A stretch of 64,000 nt of DNA from Odiellus spinosus (Eukaryota; Arthropoda; Arachnida; Opiliones; Phalangiidae). The first letter of the stretch is position 1. Each line of letters starts with the position of its first letter. A program made the position numbers and the translations under genes. The notes under the pieces are model-generated. The model worked only from the letters and a program-made list of their open reading frames with translations, searched no databases and was not told where the DNA came from. The stretch spans positions 10,193,320 to 10,257,319 of the forward strand of contig OY987230.1 in the NCBI GenBank assembly GCA_963920705.1, read 5' to 3'. This document shows, piece by piece, positions 37,266-48,962 of this stretch.

Positions 37266-39533
37266 GGTGTTACACAGAGGGGAGAGATAGAAACCCCAGA
37301 CTGCCGCTTTCCTTAAAGGAGTCCTTCACGGCCGTGGCGTCCCCCCCCCCCCCCCTGTTTTTTCAAAAGTCGGTCTTCCAAAAATTGCCCACTGCATGCC
37401 TTTGGCGCCCCAGTAGTATATATCTATTAAGTAGTATAGAAGGGAGGGTCGCTAAAAACTGAGGGGGGAAGCAGTAGACATGAGGGAGGCGCCAAGGCAG
37501 TGAAGGACTCCTTTAAAGACCCTATCTGCTCTGAAACTTCCCCCTTTAAAATGCTCTTCCCTTACGCACGCAGCCTAGCTTTGACTGTACAATTAGTTTT
37601 GTACAACGTCGCCTGCTAAGCTAGAAAAGAAGGCGACTTTAAAGGGGATTTGAAAATTGCAGATAGTCCCTTTAAAAAAAAAAAGTTATTGTATCCCGGA
37701 GTTAGTAAATTTCCATAACGATTTTTTGTGCCATGTCTTTTAAATAAGAACTCATTTAATCAGAAATCTTCCAACCACGAAAGAAGCCAATGAATCTCAT
37801 GCATAATATTTAAGCCTTGAAAGATATTGATTAATGCTGATGTAAAGCGTTCGAGGGATCGTCTGGCCAAAAATCTCCATTGACCTTAACCTATTAATAA
37901 AAATTACTTCCCTGGACCTCTGACTAGGTACGTGTCTGTGTATGCATACTGCCCTAGGACAGCTCTTCATAACAAAAAAAATTGGTTATTTCGAGAACCC
38001 AGAAAAGTCGGAATTAAGCTTAAGGGTAACTGACAGAAAATTATTTTACTCTAAATGTATGTGAAGGATAAACGTAATTTTATCCGAAGTTAATAACGTA
38101 TTCATGAGAAGTATTTAATGGTCATAAGCGTAACACTTTCTTCAAATTGCAACGTCATAGCATAAGAAAATTAAAAGTTAAAGCTAAATGGTGTATTTCT
38201 ATGACCCCAACACTTTGTTTCCTGAAGTAACTTGCGCCGAATTTAGAGGACATTTGTTAGACGTAGTGGCAGGAATGTTAAGCAGTTTATACTGTCCACT
38301 TTCACCTTGACCTGATCTTTATGGTACATTTAACTAAAATCTATAACAATCCTATTTAAACCAATAATTTGGAACTTGGCAACTGATACCGTGGAATTGC
38401 AGTGACCTCTGATAATTTTTTTGTTTAATTATATCTTACTAGCTTATGTAAAGGCGTAGTTTTTCGTGAAAGGTGTATTAAGCTTCGAATCCTTTGACTT
38501 TTAAGAATGTGTTGTCTATGGCGCAGAATTTTTGTAAGAACCATGGTCTATGGACCTTCACATTTTATGCCTAGATGGTCTTTGCCTATCGCCATGGCAT
38601 CCAAAGAAACAAAAAGTGGATCCTACATATAAAGAAACCGAAATCCTTTTACGTAACTTATTATCGTTGCAATGTATACTTAAATACAAAAGTTACCTGT
38701 CAGTACTCGCGAAGCCACAGTTCTTCGGTTATTGCCCATTGCTCGAGCCACATGCTTGTGGTATTGACCTTGTAGACGGGTCTGGTTCCAGGCTATTTCT
38801 GCCTTCACCGAGTCTGCTAGTTATAATGGAATGGATACTACTCCGAGGTGCTAATATTTTTGTTAGATATTTGCATTAGCGTCTTTCCTACAGGGAAAAC
38901 TATATACTTTTGTCATTCATTCATTTGTGAAGATTTATATGTGTATCTGCGAACCCCAAAAGGAGTGTATTCTGACAGGTTGTGTCTACATTGTGTTGTC
39001 TTAAGGCCCTCGAGGTGTCAAGGTCGCATCCATTAGGAGATTAGTGATATATGGATTAATTCTCTTATTAAACTAGGTGTTCTGAAGTTGAACTAGAAGT
39101 ATATATATTTTTAACTGAAAGCATTTTCAAGATTGTCAAGCAGTGTTCAAAAGCATAGCTTTGAGCCATGGATTTCATATATCCTTCAGAGAGGAAGTTC
39201 CGATCTCCCGATTCTCTGTAGGTGTACAATCATCTAGCTTGCCTTGGACTACGCTATAAAGTGTTTAGAAATCTTAGTACATATTTAGCTTTTCCAAAGG
39301 CTGTAATAAGTTGCGTAATCAGTGCAAAATCTTCCCCTCTCAATTCTTTCAATGTTAACAAGATGGCAAAGTAGAAAAGGAAAGTCACAGAAATTTTTGA
39401 GTTTTTGGCAATTTTGGTGAGACTACACCTTTTTCTTCTTTTTCCACGTCAGCATCATCATCCCACATACTACCTAATAACGGTGTATTTGTCGGGCTGT
39501 AATTTACCTGTAGGTTATATCCCTAAGCGTAAT

Positions 39534-39824
39534 CAAGAAGGATCAGACAAGGAGAGGAAAAGTGGGGCTGCGTTGAGTTAGAGAGAGAAGAGCCAACCTC
39601 CCACTCGGGTGGAAAGGGGGATAGGAAATTCTCGAGGTAAACTGTTGTCACGTGGTCGCTAGCGTCGTCGACTACTACGCGCCTCATAAAGGATCAGTTT
39701 TACCCACGTGATAACAATTTACCACGAAACGTCTCTACCCCCGTTCTCCCAGAGTGGGAGTTTAGGCCGACGCAGTAGTAACCGCGCCGTTCCCACTTTT
39801 CCTCTCCTTGTCTGATCCTTCTTG
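39534..39824. mobile_element. 291-bp MITE with 33-bp perfect inverted ends
   Basis: The left end begins CAAGAAGGATCAGACAAGGA and continues through aggaaaagtggg; the right end (39,792-39,824) is its exact complement. The interior is GC-rich with cacgtggtcgctagcg. No transposase; no clear target duplication seen. Confidence 0.85.
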
Positions 39825-39846
39825 GCCTAATCCAACTAATGATTGC

Positions 39847-39980
39847 ATCCACCCAATTTTCGTTTAACGAATTATTTTATCCACCCAATTTTCGTTTAAC
39901 GAATTATTTTATCCACCCAATTTTCGTTTATCGAATTATTTTATCCACACAGTTTACGTTCAACGAATTTATCCACCCAA
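39847..39980. repeat. Four-copy 32-bp tandem repeat
   Basis: Unit begins ATCCACCCAATTTTCGTTTA. Copies start at 39,847, 39,879, 39,911 and 39,943; the last is degraded. It lies directly beside the 291-bp MITE. Confidence 0.85.
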
Positions 39981-40884
39981 CCTTATAAGACCTTCGAAGA
40001 CTTTTCTAATAAGCAAGGGGTGGTGTTTTTTATTATTAGTCCTATAGAAAGGTATAGGATTCGAGTAACATAGACCTTTTTTTGGCACTGACTGATCTAT
40101 TGTGGTTTGGTTTCTTATAAAAGGGTTATTTATTGGTTAGATTGGGGCTTTTCGCTTCTTCTCAGCAAGTATAATTTTTACCTCTCATCCCGTTCGCGGT
40201 ATAATTTTCTCATTTTTCTCCGATTAAGATCAATTTTCCTTTCCAAATATTGGCGCTACTGTATCATTTTTCTTTTGCCGGTTGAAAGTTTCCTGTATTA
40301 TTGTATGAGGTTAAATATTATTATTGTTAAATTATCGTTAGTGACATATAGTATGCCGGAAAAATTACCTATCGGAGACTTGAGGCATTTTCCAGAGATT
40401 TTTCGTATGTTTTTAATGTTCAGAAAATCATATACAGTGTAGCTAGTAGCAGAAGTATATTAAAAAGCTTATGGTAGAAGTTTCTAACTCGTGGGTTTTA
40501 ATGAAACATTAAAGTCTCATTGTGGCAAGCTCAAAATCCGGCTTAAATTTTGTGCATAGGTTTTTCTGCCACCAGGGATTAATTTCTCTGCATAATTAGT
40601 GTACAAGCCTTTATCTTTGATTGTACAAAAAAGATTACGTAACTGTGTATATATCTATTATTGCCAAAGGCTATAGTCAGTTACGTAATCGCGTAGTCGA
40701 GTGTACAGAGTTAACCCCTCTTTTCAAATTTCCATTTTTATACAATGTCTATTTATCGAAGCTGGTTTTCAGGGATTTGAAAATTAGGCTTAACCTTGGT
40801 GAAGTCTGCAATTTGACGTGTTTTCAGTAATTTGATCTGGAAAATTGTTTTTACTCGTTGTGGTTTATATTTTATTTTGCCTAT

Positions 40885-41440
40885 TTAACTGAGACCTGGA
40901 AAAGTCAGGGAAATTAAAAATTACCGTAAAAGGTCAGGAAAATGTGAGGGAATTTTGAAATTAGCCGTAAAGGTCAGGGTCCAGGGAAAAGTTGGGGAAT
41001 TTTGAAATTAGCCGTAAAGGTCAGGGTCCAGGGAAAAGTTGGGGAATTTTAAAATTGGCCCTAAATGTCAGGGAAAAGTCATGGAATTTGGAAATTGGCC
41101 CAAAAGGTCCGGGGAAAGTAAGAGAACTTATAAATGACCTCTATAGGTCAGCGAATTTGAAAATGAGCCAAAATGGTCAAAAAATATTTTGGTACATGTC
41201 AAGGAACTGTTTATGACTGGTTGAATTCATTGTAACATAATTATTTTAAACTGAAAATATTTTGCCTCAGGTTTTAATTTTTTTTTCTCGTATTCCGAGT
41301 AAACTATCGACCCTGATTGATAAAACTACGACAATTAAAAGTGGGAATTGCCAAGAGCTCGATCGTATGAATAAATTAATGTCAGAGAAATTATTTAGAG
41401 ATGGTCAGGGAAAAACTCAGATAAAACTTCCAAAATTTTC
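40885..41440. repeat. Minisatellite-bearing fragment of the CAGGGTTTGTAC element family
   Basis: About six variable units of roughly 40 bp built on ggtcagggaaaagt and gaattttgaaattggccc, without the inverted ends. The same internal sequence occurs in the complete copy at 45,858-46,418, in the same order (the ggtacatgtcaaggaactgt segment is followed by the tcgaccctgattgataaa segment). Confidence 0.75.
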
Positions 41441-41649
41441 AGTTTTTTTTTTTTTTGGAGTTGCCACTTTTTATCAATAGGGGACAGAATTGAATGAATC
41501 CATGCATAAATTAAAGCAAAAATAATATAACTGTACTTATTTATTATTTAGCTTTGCCTACTACGATTTACAACATTTTCTCTCTTAGCTTAATTTTATT
41601 TTAATTGTAAAAGAACCCACCGTAATATCTTAAAACAGTTACTACAGTT

Positions 41650-42103
41650 TAGCTCTGAACGCGCCGGTCAAGAGTGGTGCCTTCCCCCTCTTGCTCTCTC
41701 CCCCTTCTTCCTCCTTTTTTCTCGGTCGTCGTCAATCATCAATGTGATTGACGTTACGGTAATGGATGCGTAATTAATCGTCTCGTGTAAAATTAGTTTT
41801 TAAGCCGTTTTTAAATTGATTTAAATCGCCTTATTGTGACGAGAAGAAAGCCCAGACTGTGTAGCGAACGAAAATGATCTTGTCCACACGAAATAATTAA
41901 TGTAAGTTTATGATTCAAGATGATTTTTGAATGTCTAATTGAAACGTTAGGGTTAGCGGCCGCCATTGTTCGCCTAGTCACACGAGGTGAAAGGGGGTGT
42001 AGGTTAAGAACCGCGCGAGCCAGTACGGGCCGGATGCCGTCGTAGTTGTTGTTTTTATCGGCGAAACATAACCCTAATTGGCGGCGCTCGTAATCTGACT
42101 TAC
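41650..42103 (+). promoter_or_regulatory. CpG-rich promoter / 5' UTR block
   Basis: A sharp rise in GC and CpG against AT-rich surroundings, with a pyrimidine-rich stretch (41,680-41,730) followed by gcggccgccattgttcgcc, agccagtacgggccgg and ggcggcgctcg. It ends at a good ATG with a donor 36 nt on. The features fit a housekeeping-type promoter and 5' UTR; the start site is not defined. Confidence 0.4.
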
Positions 42104-42139
42104 ATGGAAGCCATTTTAGTAGATGAAATTGAGTTTAAG
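42104..42139 (+). CDS. Candidate first coding exon, MEAILVDEIEFK
   Basis: ATG followed by 12 codons, then AAG|GTATTT (phase 0 donor). An in-frame stop lies upstream in the GC-rich block. The gene would continue right across a repeat-filled intron; I could not find the next exon within the window. Protein unknown. Confidence 0.35.
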
Positions 42140-42592
42140 GTATTTTTAATTTATACTTGAAGTTAAACCAGGCTCTGATAAAGTATAAAGCTTGAATTTA
42201 AACAATTTTTTAGTAATTATTAGATATTTAATGTTAGTTTTAAAATAGATTTACTGATTTTAATTTTTTTTTATAATATTTGGTTAGCAAATTATTGATC
42301 TAATAAATACCCATTCGGGGAAGGGCCAGTCTTTCCGTAATCGTACTTTGACTGTATTGAAGTGAAAACGCGTAATGTTTAAAATCCCTGCCTTTGACAG
42401 TGTTAAAATTATTATGCTTAATCAGTAATCTGTGTACACGAAATTCTCGCTATTACTGAATGGGAACTGAACCCCATGTCTATTAATTCACTACAATTAT
42501 CGAAACAAGAATGATTTTAATTTAGAATTTCAGGATTAAACTGTTGGAAAGGTTTAAATTAATAGCGGCTTGAAGTCGCCGAACATAGTAAC

Positions 42593-42763
42593 CGAGGGGG
42601 CAAACACTCGCGAACTCAGGTGTACAACATTTTTGAAATCTTTGCACTATCAATGCTGAACTCGGAGTTCATAAGAATTCGAACTCAATGCACTGTCAAA
42701 GCTGAACTCAGTGACCTCAGTGAACTCAGGTGTACAGCGAATTCCAAAGTGTCTGACCCCTCG
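42593..42763. mobile_element. CGAGGGG-ended MITE (family 4), short form
   Basis: 171 bp with ends CGAGGGGGCAAACACT and the complement of CGAGGGGTCAGACACT. It is flanked by a perfect 8-bp target duplication ATAGTAAC (42,585-42,592 and 42,764-42,771), as made by hAT-type transposases. The interior holds roughly one unit of the sequence that forms the 17-bp array in the copy at 50 kb. Confidence 0.88.
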
Positions 42764-42775
42764 ATAGTAACCAGT

Positions 42776-43244
42776 ATTTCCCTTGAGTATAAGCTGCGAC
42801 TAATTTATTTTGTGGAATCACCATACCAAAAACGTATTGTAGAATTTTCAAAACAATTTTAAGACACTTTTTGGTGTTTAAATTAATTTCTAAAGTTTGG
42901 TTAACTTTGAATGTAAGTATGAATTCGGACCAAGCACATTATTTCAGCCTTCAACAGCGCTTGTAATGTCCTAACATTAAAAGAATAGGCCGGCGTTTGA
43001 TTTCCAAGGACTTGGGCATCAAACGCCGGCCTTTTCTTTTAATGTTAGGACATTACAAGTGCTGTTGAAGGATGAAATAATGACTTGCCGAATTTATAAT
43101 TACTTATATAGAAATTTTACCAAACTATAAAAATTAATTTAAACATCAAAAACGTGTCTAAAAATTGTTTGAAATTCTCGAATACGTTTTTTGGCATGGT
43201 GGGTTTGAAAATAAATTAAAAAAGCTGTCCAGTTTCCCTTTAAT
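42776..43244. mobile_element. Long palindromic MITE (family 7), copy 1
   Basis: Two arms of about 230 bp pair around a centre at about 43,010 (ggccggcgtttgat and atcaaacgccggcc). The arms contain ttatttcagccttcaacagc and its complement. The outer right end is tttccctttaa. Non-coding. Other copies: 48,963-49,246 and 61,927-62,380. Confidence 0.85.
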
Positions 43245-43386
43245 GTGGATTTACATTGAGCGGTAGCGGAATGGAACATGGAACAATAACTACAGGAGAT
43301 TCAGGTTGAACGATATAGAAATATAGATATCCAATAGATTTTGAACCCTGTTCCATTCCGCTGCCGCTCTATGTGAATCCACCTTT
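43244..43386. mobile_element. MITE with TGTGGATTTACAT ends
   Basis: The left arm tgtggatttacattgagcgg with gtagcggaatggaac is complementary to the right arm (gttccattccgctgccgctc, then tatgtgaatccac). About 140 bp, directly abutting the family 7 element. Confidence 0.75.
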
Positions 43387-43633
43387 ATTCCTAAATCTCA
43401 TACTCTTAATTTACGCCTCAATTTCGCGTAATCGGCGAATCAGTTCAAAATTTCAACACATGTAATTGTAGCGATCTTTTAAATGGAGAATGAAGTCCTG
43501 ACAATAATTAATTTTCTTTTGATTGCTTTTCCCTGAAATATAGCCTAATTCCAGACTAAAATATTATTTTAGATAGTTTTTGGTAAAGGGACAAAAATTT
43601 TACCCCTCTTTCCCAGCTTTCCTTTTATTGCAG

Positions 43634-43713
43634 GGTTACCAGGAGCTTGTGAGCGCAGTTCAGAACAGATCAGTTCCGAAACTGTTTGCGCTCACAAGTG
43701 GCTGGCAACACTG
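43634..43713. mobile_element. 80-bp MITE with CAGTGTTGCCAG-type ends
   Basis: Left end CAGGGTTACCAGGAGCTTGT; the right-end complement reads CAGTGTTGCCAGCCACTTGT. Both continue into gagcgcagtt. CAGNGTTNCCAG is a common hAT terminal pattern. Confidence 0.6.
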
Positions 43714-44319
43714 GGGGAACCCTCTTCATTGAAAACTATGTAGATCAAATTAATTCTCAACTTACTAATCTTAAAAGTGTTGCCTCGGTAAGGAAATCAG
43801 TCAGTGATCCGCCTTTTGTCTTTGACTGTACAATTTTGGCGCAATCGTTTTTAATTTTGGCGTTTGACGCATTTTATTTTTTAATTTTATTTCGGTCTTA
43901 GAAATTTGCGAAATTAATAGACCCTAAAATAAATAAAACGAGCTGAAAATCCACGCCCCTAGGCAAGCAATATTTAAGAAGGGGGTGTAGAACGGGGCAT
44001 AAAATCGCTACTACAGCCATCTATCGTGGTAAAAACTTATTAATAACCTTTTTTTTCGGTCATTCTTAAAAATAAATTAGGCTTGGGAAAATTAAGTAAT
44101 TGATGTATTAAAATTTCTAATTAACCGCGATAAATATTAAATAAACAATTTAATATTTAAGCGTGGGTAAAACCTAGTGGCGAGCTTCAGCAGCTCAAAA
44201 ATCATCCACTGTGACTTGTCTGCACCTACAAGGCCGCGTTAACTCCCTCGGAGGTATAGAGCGTGGTGACAATTCAAGGTGGTTTTCTCTCTACAGGCGC
44301 TAAGATAAAATTGAGTGAT

Positions 44320-44430
44320 TTACGGCGGCGCATTCACGTGACCAAACTCAGCCAATCGGGATCGGCCATATATTGCCTCTTCCCAGCAAGCTCTTGGGCA
44401 AGAGTGAAAGTCGTTGGAAAATTCGAACGA
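44320..44430 (+). promoter_or_regulatory. Possible promoter-like cluster
   Basis: CACGTGACC, GCCAATCGG and CATATATTG occur in order within 45 bp (about 44,335-44,380), in a GC-richer block. No coding exon was found just downstream, so this is weak. Confidence 0.2.
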
Positions 44431-44756
44431 TTTTATTTTAGGGTCTATTGGAAAAGCCCCGATTCGAGTCCGATTGCGTGCCTACTTTAAAGTCTAAATG
44501 AAAAGGTTGTTGGAGTTCATTCTCCCTTTAATTAAATTTATATTTATGCGGTTTCTAGAGAATTGCGTAAGGCTAGCTTTGTACGTTCTGAAAACGCGAT
44601 CTGATTTTTATTAAAAGCGGCAGGGATTTTAAATTATCTAATTAAGAACAACGTCTAAAAGTTCGCTCGTTTGGAAATGCTTTCGAGGGGCATAAACCCC
44701 AATTTTCTCTCGCTTCAAATAACTATTTTGTTCCCACTTTTTTTACGCAATTTATG

Positions 44757-45043
44757 AAAGGGCAAATCTCATTAAATTGTCGTTTTTGTTTACCAGGGAA
44801 CTCGTTGAGAGCTACAAAATGAAACCATATGCTTCAAAATCGCCTTATAAATAACGAATTTAACTGTATTTTCTACCAACAGTATTTTCCGCCAAATTTT
44901 GGCGGCTAATGCGCGTGTCCAAATCGAGCTAGGAAAGTCAATCTTAAAAAGCGCGCTGAATGGCTCGTTTTCATTACGCTTGTGCACATGAAATATGGCT
45001 CTTGTTAATAGAAAAACCAAATTTTTAATGAGATTTGTCCTTT
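44757..45043. mobile_element. MITE with AAAGGGCAAATCTCATTAAA ends
   Basis: The left end aaagggcaaatctcattaaa is matched at the right by the complement of aaaggacaaatctcattaaa. About 287 bp; no coding capacity. Confidence 0.75.
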
Positions 45044-45857
45044 ACAAATATCTTTCATTGCTTTCCCTTTGATTTTAAAAATATATTGTACGCGAGGTGT
45101 TAGTCACAAACGCAAAATCTGTACACAGACTACGCGATTACTTAACTTCGTTAAAACTACCGTGTTTGACAGGCTTGCATATAAGTATTTAATTATAACG
45201 TGGTATTATATGAAAATTCCTCTCCACATTCGAGATTTCGCCAAAATGAATCTGAATAGAATCGTTGAATTAATTTAAGTCAAACTCCCTGATGATTTGA
45301 TATATATACGGCGTCTTTCTAATTTAATATAAATTATATATCGAACATTTCCGGAAATTATCGAAAATTAATGGCTTTTGCATTAAATCTGGGGTGGTTG
45401 ATAGGGGGTTTAGACGTAATTAAAACGTACCTGGTCGTAAATTTTAAATCGACACTTCTTAATAAATTCTTAAATGATTTTATCTGGAATTAGCAAATTT
45501 CTCTGGAAAACAAAAAAACTAGTACAAAAGTGTAAGAACTGGTTTTTTACACTTTTAAAAATTTATGGTGTTTCGCCCTTATTGGACTGACAAAAATAAC
45601 TATTTGGGCTTTGAAATAATTTTAAGATACTCGAATATATATTTTTTATAGTCAAGAGTATATAAAACTCCCATTATGAGTATTAATCTGAACTATTCTC
45701 CCGAACCGGCGTGCGTGACATTTCTGTTACGTGGAAAAATCGTGTACCTGTACAAATAAAATAGTTGTAGGCTTTTGGGCTAAGCTTCTGGGCCATCCTT
45801 GGATGAAAACGGAATCTACGAGCTTGGTATTTGCCCGGCAGTCAGTAATGCATTATA

Positions 45858-46418
45858 CAGGGTTTGTACACGACCTGGGAAAGTCAGGGATTTTGGAAAT
45901 TACCCCAAAAGGTCAGGGGAAAGTCAGGGATTTTGGAAGTTATTATTACCCCAAAATGTCAAGGAATTTTGAAATTGGCCCACAAGGTCAGGGAAAAGGC
46001 AGGGAGTTTGAAAATTACCCCAAAAGGTCAAGGAGTATGGAATTTGGCCCACAAGGTCAGGGAAATTGGAAATTGGCCCAAAAGGTCAGGGAAAAGTCAC
46101 TGAATTTGAAAATGAGCCAAAATTGTTAGAGAAATTTAAAATTTTGGTACAGGCCAAGGAACTGTTTATGATTGGTTGACCAATTCATTGTAACAATTAT
46201 TGTAAACTGAAAATATTTGCCTAAAGATTCAAATTTCTACCTCGTATTCTGAATAAATTATCGACCTTGATTGATAAACTATATATGCCAAATAAAAAAT
46301 TGAAATTGCCAAGAGCTGGCTCCTAAGAAAAAATTGGTCAGGGAAATTATTTAGAAATGGTCATGGAAAATCTGGAAAAGTCAGGGAAATTAACTTCCCA
46401 AGTTTTGTACGTACCCTG
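45858..46418. mobile_element. CAGGGTTTGTAC element with internal minisatellite
   Basis: The left end CAGGGTTTGTAC and the right end gtacgtaccctg bracket 561 bp, flanked by TATA on both sides. The interior has about six variable units of about 40 bp built on aaggtcagggaaaagtcagg. A second element with the related end GGGTTCGTACAA is at 57,551-57,812. Open frames of 79-132 codons across the units are a by-product of the repeat. Confidence 0.8.
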
Positions 46419-46918
46419 TATAATATTAAGCCCGGTTTATCTTGTTTTGTAATACAAGCATAATTATTTCGCGCCAATACCGTGTTGTTAAAATGGGGTC
46501 GACCCTTATTGGGGAAAAAAAGTGTAATATTTGTCACCTTTCGTTAAGATTAAAAAAAACTTTAATTAATAACGGTTTTAATTACATCTATAATGTAACA
46601 CCATTTACCTTTTTTTTATTATAATTCTTCGGACGGGTTCCCGCGCTTTTTCCCCTTACACTTTTTTTAATTACGTTGAAAAGTGTTTTTTAATCAGCCT
46701 AGGCCGATTATATATTCTTTTGGCGCCAAATATTTCCCGCCTAATCTATCTATAATTTGAAAGTATAAGTGTGAAAACGGCGCGAGCATTCCTTTTATAC
46801 CCCCGAGATAACCCGCGTTTTAGTTTCGGTTCAGCTATTATGGATTCACAACCGTTCCTAGATTCTCTATACCTAAGCTATAATCGAGATATGGGTTTAT
46901 AAGTCGGTTGTTTCCTCC

Positions 46919-47050
46919 TTAAAGGGAGAATCCAACCTAAAAAGAGTTTTTTTATTGATTCCTTATCGTTTAAATAGGCCTAATTCACCAGAAAAAAATT
47001 ACAAACAAATATTAAACTAGAAATAAATTTAAAAGTTACCATCAAAATAG
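46919..47050 (+). mobile_element. Left part of family 5 MITE, interrupted
   Basis: Follows the family 5 left arm (ttaaagggagaatccaacct, cgtttaaataggcctaatt, aaactagaaataaattt). Its interior resumes at 47,470 (gcttagcttgatgcatgg, ccccgtataaggactag), after the CAGGG element. No clear right arm was found. Confidence 0.7.
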
Positions 47051-47469
47051 CAGGGTGACCACTTTTCCTATATTTCCTATATTTTCACCTCCTTCCTATT
47101 TTCTCCTATAATTTAATGGCAATTCCTATAATATCCTATATTTCTACTCAAAATCTCTAGTTAAGGGTAAAGTTATAAATCGTACTGTCAGCTATGGCAG
47201 TATAAGATTATTTTAGCTTAACTGTACATTTTCCAGTTAAAATAATCTGTAAAATTCCATTCTATTTAAGCAATTGGATCATATTAATACCATGTTCAAA
47301 CCGGTGGCGAGAGTTGTGATGCAATAATAAACATGGTTCCTACTTTTAATTATTTTCCTATTTTATCATTTATTTTACACTTATTTCTTCCTATTTAATC
47401 CTATGTTTTACATAAAATTCTTCCTATATTTTCCTATATAGGATTTTCAAATTTTCAGTGGTCACCCTG
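47051..47469. mobile_element. CAGGGTGACCAC element inserted in family 5 MITE
   Basis: 419 bp with a perfect 12-bp inverted end (CAGGGTGACCAC / GTGGTCACCCTG). The interior is dominated by tcctat words. Flanks aaatag and aaataa suggest a short target duplication. The uninterrupted sequence at 52,850-52,880 (aaaataggcttagctgcatt) shows the empty site. Confidence 0.85.
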
Positions 47470-47544
47470 AAATAAGCTTAGCTTGATGCATGGAGATATC
47501 CTGAGCTCCCCGTATAAGGACTAGTGACCAGTGACATTGATTGA

Positions 47545-47690
47545 AGCGTAATTAGCCGTGATTTAACCAGATTTAACCGAGGTTTTCGTACCGTTCTCAG
47601 TTCAATAAACCTCGGTTAATAGTGATTAAACCTCACTTAAATCTGATTAAAACGGCTAGTTACGCTCGTCTGAAAAGGGTATTAGGCCCA
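47545..47690. mobile_element. Hairpin repeat (family 6), copy 2
   Basis: The arms gcgtaattagccgtgattta and its approximate complement (..aaaacggctagttacgc) enclose a second stem ccgaggtttt/aaacctcgg. Ends near ctcgtctgaaaagggta, as in copy 1 at 35,925-36,052. Confidence 0.55.
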
Positions 47691-48962
47691 TATTAAAAAA
47701 ATAAAAAACTTTGGGTGTCCTCTTTGATTTAATGCATCTCACAAGCTCGTAGATCTTAACCCTATAATTGAGTTCTATAATTTTTCCGAGATGGTGGTAT
47801 AAACCCTCCAATTTCGCTAGTTATATGGGCGTACCCAAGCGTGCCTCCATATGGGAGTTTTCAAATATTTTACAACCATACTTTATCCCTCTGAAAACAT
47901 AAATTAAACTCCAGCGATAGTTTAATTAAGTTGTATAACCCGCATTCAAGAATTGTATGGTGAAATTTACTCCAGTTGACCAATGTTGGGTCCTCGATCT
48001 ATAGTATACAATAAGTTTTGAACCCTATGTTGGCTAAGTCATGAGGCTATAACTGTATAGCGTTTTAAAAGTGTATATTTTATTGGCCCGTGTTTGAAGC
48101 GAGAACTTTTGTAGTATCTTGCTGTCGTAGATCTGGTACCACTCTAATAGACATATAGTCTTAAAATTAAGGGTGTGGCTTCAATGATTTATTGAATTTT
48201 TATTGCCAATTTAAAATGATCATTTGTATGTTGCGACAAATGTTTTGTTTCTCTCTACATATTGTTCATACATTTTTGGGTTTACAAAAATGTATAAAAA
48301 TCGATAGATATAAGACACTTTCCATTGTTTCAATGTTAAATTTCTTTAGTAACGTTCACACTATCATATAACAATCGATTTTATTTCGTAGATTTCATTT
48401 GTAGATTGTTAAATCTTAATTAACCCAAGAAGCTTACTATTTTGGTCAGAAAATTCTCGATTTTATACGTTTTTCTTGGACAAAAAGGTTGCAGGTATAC
48501 GCGTGGTCACAGACTCAAAGCAACTTTACTATTGCTTCTCAAAAGTATAGTAAATGTCCAGGGCAATTAAGGCTAATTTCCTATTCATTTGATTGTCATT
48601 TTTATATAGGGCATATCGTCTTGTGACTTGCATTTGATATCATAATCTATTAAAAAATAGTTCTTCGTTTTCATTATCCCATTAACAAAGATGTTTTGAC
48701 AAGTTTTATTAATGACCACGATTTATGCTTCAAATATAACTTGTTTCGTTATAGTTCGTTTTTTTCTTTATTTAAAGTGACACTAGAAGCTAAAAATATA
48801 TCTTTTGAAATTATTTCCAGAATAGACACACAAAAATTGTTAGGCCACATTTTATTGTTTAATTTAAATTCTGAATTTAGGTTAGCTTTGAATTTCATCA
48901 TAGGTAATATTCGGTCCAATCGTAATTTCGCCATTCAACGGTGTTATCTCGATTGAGTTTTC

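Noticed and set aside
38550..38879. 109-codon plus-strand open frame
   Set aside because: No recognised family, no splice support and overlapping open frames; composition unlike the real exons.
45731..46129. 132-codon open frame with repeated KGQGKVRE-like peptide
   Set aside because: Translation of the minisatellite within the CAGGGTTTGTAC element.
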